Of a DNA stretch of 32,378 bases, positions 29,933 to 32,378 are shown piece after piece (positions within the stretch are counted from its first letter, which is position 1; each line of letters opens with the position of its first letter). Made by a program: the position numbers and the translations under genes. The stretch comes from an uncultured Paracoccus sp. (GTDB lineage: Bacteria; Pseudomonadota; Alphaproteobacteria; Rhodobacterales; Rhodobacteraceae): NCBI GenBank assembly GCA_934533075.1, contig CAKTBJ010000033.1, forward strand, positions 1-32,378, given 5' to 3'. The notes beneath the pieces are model-generated. The model was not told the DNA's origin. It saw nothing but the letters and a program-made list of their open reading frames with translations, and searched no databases.

Positions 29933-31690
29933 ATGCTTGGTGCAGACATCCTTGTCGAAATGCTGATCCGCTATGGTGTGGATACCATCTTCGGCGTTCC
30001 CGGCGACACCAACGTCCCCTTCTACGAGGCCCTCGCCGGGCGCGAGGCCGAAATCCGGCATATCATGGCCCGCGACGAGCGGTCCGCCGGCTACATGGCC
30101 GATGCCTATGGCCGCTTCACCAACAAGCCGGGCGTGTTCGAATGCCCGTCGGGCGCCGGCGCGATGTATTCGCTGCCGCCCGTGGCGGAATCGAACGGCT
30201 CCTCGGTGCCGGTGATCCTGCTGACCATCGACATCCCCCTGCCCGGCGAGGGCCGCGGCGTGCTGACCGAACTGGATTGCGCCAAGCTGTTCGAGCCGGT
30301 GACCAAGATGTCCGTCCAGGTGAAATCGGCGCAGAAGCTGCCCGAGATCATCCGCCGCGCCTTCCGCGTGGCCTGTTCCGGCAAGCCCGGCGCCGTGCAT
30401 CTGCAAATCCCCGAGGACATGCTGAAGGAGGAAGTCGATCCCGCGACCATCTCGCTGCATGCGGAAGAAGACTGCAAGACCTTCCCCGCCTTCCCGCCCC
30501 GCGCCGAGGCGCACCGGCTCCAAAAGCTGTTCGACCTGATCGCGCAATCCGAGCGCCCGCTGATCATCGCCGGCGGCGGCGCCAACCGCTCCTGCGCCGG
30601 CGCCGCGATCACCCGCTTTGCCGAGGCCTGCAACATCCCGATCTGCACCACCATGACCGGGCAAGGCTCGATCCCGGACGACCACCGGCTGGCCATCGGC
30701 GTGATCGGCGACAACGGTTATCACCCGCATGCCAACTGGGCGCTGGAGAACTCGGACCTGGCGATCTTCGTCGGCTCGCGCATCGGCTCGGTGGTGACGA
30801 TCGGCTGGACCTTCCCGCAGGTGACGCTGAACCGCCGCATCGCGCAGATCGACGTGAACCCGGAGGTGATGGCCAACAACTATGAAAACCTGCTGTCGGT
30901 GCTGGGCGACGCCAAGCTGGTCTTCGAGGAACTGCTGGAGATGGATGCCGACGGCGCCATCGACGGCAGCCGGCACGAGGCCTGGGTGGAACAGCTGAAC
31001 GCCCACCGCGCCGATTTCTGGGAAAGCGCCGAGCCGTTCCTGTCCGACGACCGCGTGCCGCTGCGCCCCGAGCGCGTGGTGCGCGGCTTCAACCAGGCGC
31101 TGGAGGCTTCGGGCAAGCCGGCACTGATCTATTCCGATGCCGGGACGCCGACGCCCTACATGACGCGCTTCCTGCGCATCAACGACCCCCGGACGCGCTT
31201 TGCCATCCCGCGCGCCTTCGGCGGCCTCGGCTCGGCCCTGCCGGCGACGGTGGGCGCGTGGCGGGCCGATCCGACCAAGCGCCCCATCGGCATGTTCGGC
31301 GACGGCTCGTTCGGGATGACGGTGGGCGAGCTGGAGACGCTGGTGCGGCTGAACGTGCCGGCCATCGTGATCCTGTTCAACAACGGCACCTTCGGCTGGA
31401 TCAAGGGCCTGCACCGGCTGCGCGGCCATAACCAATGCTTCGGCGTCGACTTCACCCCGCCCAAGGGCAAGGAGATCGCGGAAGCCTTCGACATGAAGGC
31501 CTGGCGCGTGCGCACGGCCGAGGAACTGGACACCGCGCTGGCCGAGGCCTTCGCCCACGATCACGCGCCCTGCTTCGTCGAAATCATGGTCGAATCCATC
31601 GCCGACCGGGTGCCGCCGGTCTATTCCTGGCTGAAGAAGCGCGGCATCGACCCCACCGCGGTCAAAAGCGCCGAGCACAGCTATTTCTGA
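29933..31690 (+). CDS. Thiamine diphosphate-dependent enzyme, acetolactate synthase-like
   Basis: This 585-aa protein has the three domains of ThDP decarboxylase/ligase enzymes. The N-terminal domain has IFGVPGDTNVPFYEAL and the catalytic Glu49 in MARDERSAGYMADAYGR, the position that activates the cofactor. The central domain has ERPLIIAGGGANRSCAGAAI and QIDVNPE. The C-terminal domain has the cofactor motif GDGSFGM at residue 456 to Asn483-Asn484, 28 residues apart, as expected. No FAD-specific or small-subunit partner is obvious. It may decarboxylate or condense the 2-oxo acid made by the DadA-like enzyme. AAAGG lies upstream of the ATG. Its 3' end overlaps the convergent LysR gene by ten bases. 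Confidence 0.9.
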   Translation: MLGADILVEMLIRYGVDTIFGVPGDTNVPFYEALAGREAEIRHIMARDERSAGYMADAYGRFTNKPGVFECPSGAGAMYSLPPVAESNGSSVPVILLTIDIPLPGEGRGVLTELDCAKLFEPVTKMSVQVKSAQKLPEIIRRAFRVACSGKPGAVHLQIPEDMLKEEVDPATISLHAEEDCKTFPAFPPRAEAHRLQKLFDLIAQSERPLIIAGGGANRSCAGAAITRFAEACNIPICTTMTGQGSIPDDHRLAIGVIGDNGYHPHANWALENSDLAIFVGSRIGSVVTIGWTFPQVTLNRRIAQIDVNPEVMANNYENLLSVLGDAKLVFEELLEMDADGAIDGSRHEAWVEQLNAHRADFWESAEPFLSDDRVPLRPERVVRGFNQALEASGKPALIYSDAGTPTPYMTRFLRINDPRTRFAIPRAFGGLGSALPATVGAWRADPTKRPIGMFGDGSFGMTVGELETLVRLNVPAIVILFNNGTFGWIKGLHRLRGHNQCFGVDFTPPKGKEIAEAFDMKAWRVRTAEELDTALAEAFAHDHAPCFVEIMVESIADRVPPVYSWLKKRGIDPTAVKSAEHSYF

Positions 31691-32378
31691 TCGCTCCGGG
31701 GCGCGCCGAGCCGCTGCCGGCGCGCCTCCCGCAACAGCCCGTGCCGCAGCGCCTGCACGGCCTTGCGGCTCTGGCGCCCCTCGGGCACGCAGAGGTAATA
31801 GGCCTCGCCCGAGAGGCCGCGCTGGGGAAAGGCCATCCGCAGCCGGCCTGCGGCCAGATCGCCGCGGATATGGATTTCCGGCAGCACCGCCAGCCCCATC
31901 CCCGCCACGGCGGCCTGGATGATGCTTTCGGTCAGGTCGAAGCGCGGTCCGACGATGACGCCCTGATAGTCGACCTGCACCACCCGCAGCCAATGCAGCC
32001 ACAGGCTGGGCCGCGAGGCGTTCTGAAGCAATGTCCGGCCCTGCAACTGCTCGGGCGACAGAAAGCCCCCGGCCGGCAGGATCGCCGGGGCGCCGACGAC
32101 GACCAGTTCCTCGGTCGCGATGAGGTCGGCCCGGCATTGCGGCCAGGTGCCGGCGCCGCGCAGGATCGCCAGATCGACATTCGCCTCGGCGGGGGCGGCG
32201 GCATTGGCGCAGGTCGAGACCTCGAACAGGATCTCCGGGTTCGCCGCATGGAACCGCCGCAACAGGTCGTTGCCCCAGCGCAGGGCGATGGTCGGCGGCA
32301 TGGCGAGGCGCAGCATGCCCTCGCGCGAGCGGCCGCGCACGGCGTCGATGGAAACCTCCTCGATCCGGTCCAGAAGCT
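31681..32378 (-). CDS. LysR-family transcriptional regulator (5' part outside the window)
   Basis: The visible 232 codons carry the effector-binding domain and the end of the linker helix (LLDRIEEVSIDAVRGRSREG) of a LysR regulator. The N-terminal helix-turn-helix lies beyond the right edge. Domain landmarks are LRLAMPPTIALRWGNDLL, VDLAILRGAGTW and VAGMGLAVLPEIHI, and it resembles the GcvA-type subgroup. The frame continues open to the window end, so internal starts are not meaningful. Its stop (TAG at 31681-31683) lies within the ThDP enzyme gene, giving a ten-base tail-to-tail overlap. It is convergent with, and probably regulates, the amino-acid importer/enolase operon, responding to an intermediate. 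That role is inferred from proximity. Confidence 0.88.
   Translation of the reverse strand, partial: LLDRIEEVSIDAVRGRSREGMLRLAMPPTIALRWGNDLLRRFHAANPEILFEVSTCANAAAPAEANVDLAILRGAGTWPQCRADLIATEELVVVGAPAILPAGGFLSPEQLQGRTLLQNASRPSLWLHWLRVVQVDYQGVIVGPRFDLTESIIQAAVAGMGLAVLPEIHIRGDLAAGRLRMAFPQRGLSGEAYYLCVPEGRQSRKAVQALRHGLLREARRQRLGAPRSDQK

Noticed and set aside
29657..32137. An 826-residue minus-strand frame opposite the ThDP enzyme
   Set aside because: It is a GC-driven antisense frame. The ThDP enzyme has all family motifs, and the LysR gene occupies another minus-strand frame at the right end.
1..32378. CRISPR arrays, tRNA/rRNA genes and complete insertion sequences
   Set aside because: I looked for regularly spaced repeats, cloverleaf landmarks and transposase motifs with inverted ends on both strands and saw none that held up.

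Overview
The window is GC-rich throughout. Tight operons joined by ATGA and TGATG start/stop overlaps, a TRAP transporter, periplasmic-binding-protein ABC transporters and a sorbosone-dehydrogenase-like protein suggest an alphaproteobacterium of the Rhodobacteraceae, Paracoccus-like. This is inferred from gene content and style, not from a marker gene. The content is accessory catabolism: four uptake or degradation modules, each with a nearby regulator, separated by stretches of decayed DNA. It could sit on a chromid, a megaplasmid or a variable chromosomal region.

Layout. (1) Position 56-239 (-) holds the frameshifted C-terminal end of a site-specific recombinase. (2) Positions 280-8441 (-) are one nine-gene operon: a Dpp/Opp-type ABC importer (binding protein, two permeases, two ATPases), a nucleoside hydrolase, an unrecognised 173-aa protein and two short-chain dehydrogenases. 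A divergent LacI-family regulator (8608-9642, +) shares an operator-like inverted repeat with it. (3) Positions 9643-13301 are mostly debris: a broken FtsH-like AAA/M41 protease and a broken YihY/BrkB membrane protein flank one intact sorbosone-dehydrogenase-like gene (10863-12155, +). (4) Positions 13302-17310 (-) are a three-gene glycerol-type operon: FGGY kinase, FAD/NAD oxidoreductase, and a GlpA-like dehydrogenase with a BFD [2Fe-2S] domain. (5) Positions 17480-24165 (+) hold a divergent DeoR-family regulator, a TRAP transporter, a glutamine-synthetase-family ligase, a probable aldehyde dehydrogenase remnant and an iron-type alcohol dehydrogenase, ending in a hairpin. (6) Positions 24209-24970 carry further debris: a helicase motif VI fragment and a possible integrase tail. 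(7) Positions 25160-31690 (+) are an amino-acid-type ABC importer followed by an enolase-superfamily enzyme, a DadA-like FAD oxidase and a ThDP enzyme. (8) A LysR-family gene (-) converges on the last of these and runs off the right edge.

How the genes may work together (inference). The nine-gene operon looks like uptake and cleavage of a nucleoside-like N-glycoside followed by oxidation or reduction of the products. Modules 4 and 5 share an intergenic control region and together resemble catabolism of a polyol or amino-polyol: glutamylation, alcohol oxidation, kinase, phospho-polyol dehydrogenase. Module 7 forms a logical chain: import an amino acid, racemise or dehydrate it with the enolase-superfamily enzyme, oxidise it with the DadA-like enzyme, and process the 2-oxo acid with the ThDP enzyme. 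Substrates cannot be read from the sequence. No rRNA, tRNA, CRISPR array or complete insertion sequence was seen.
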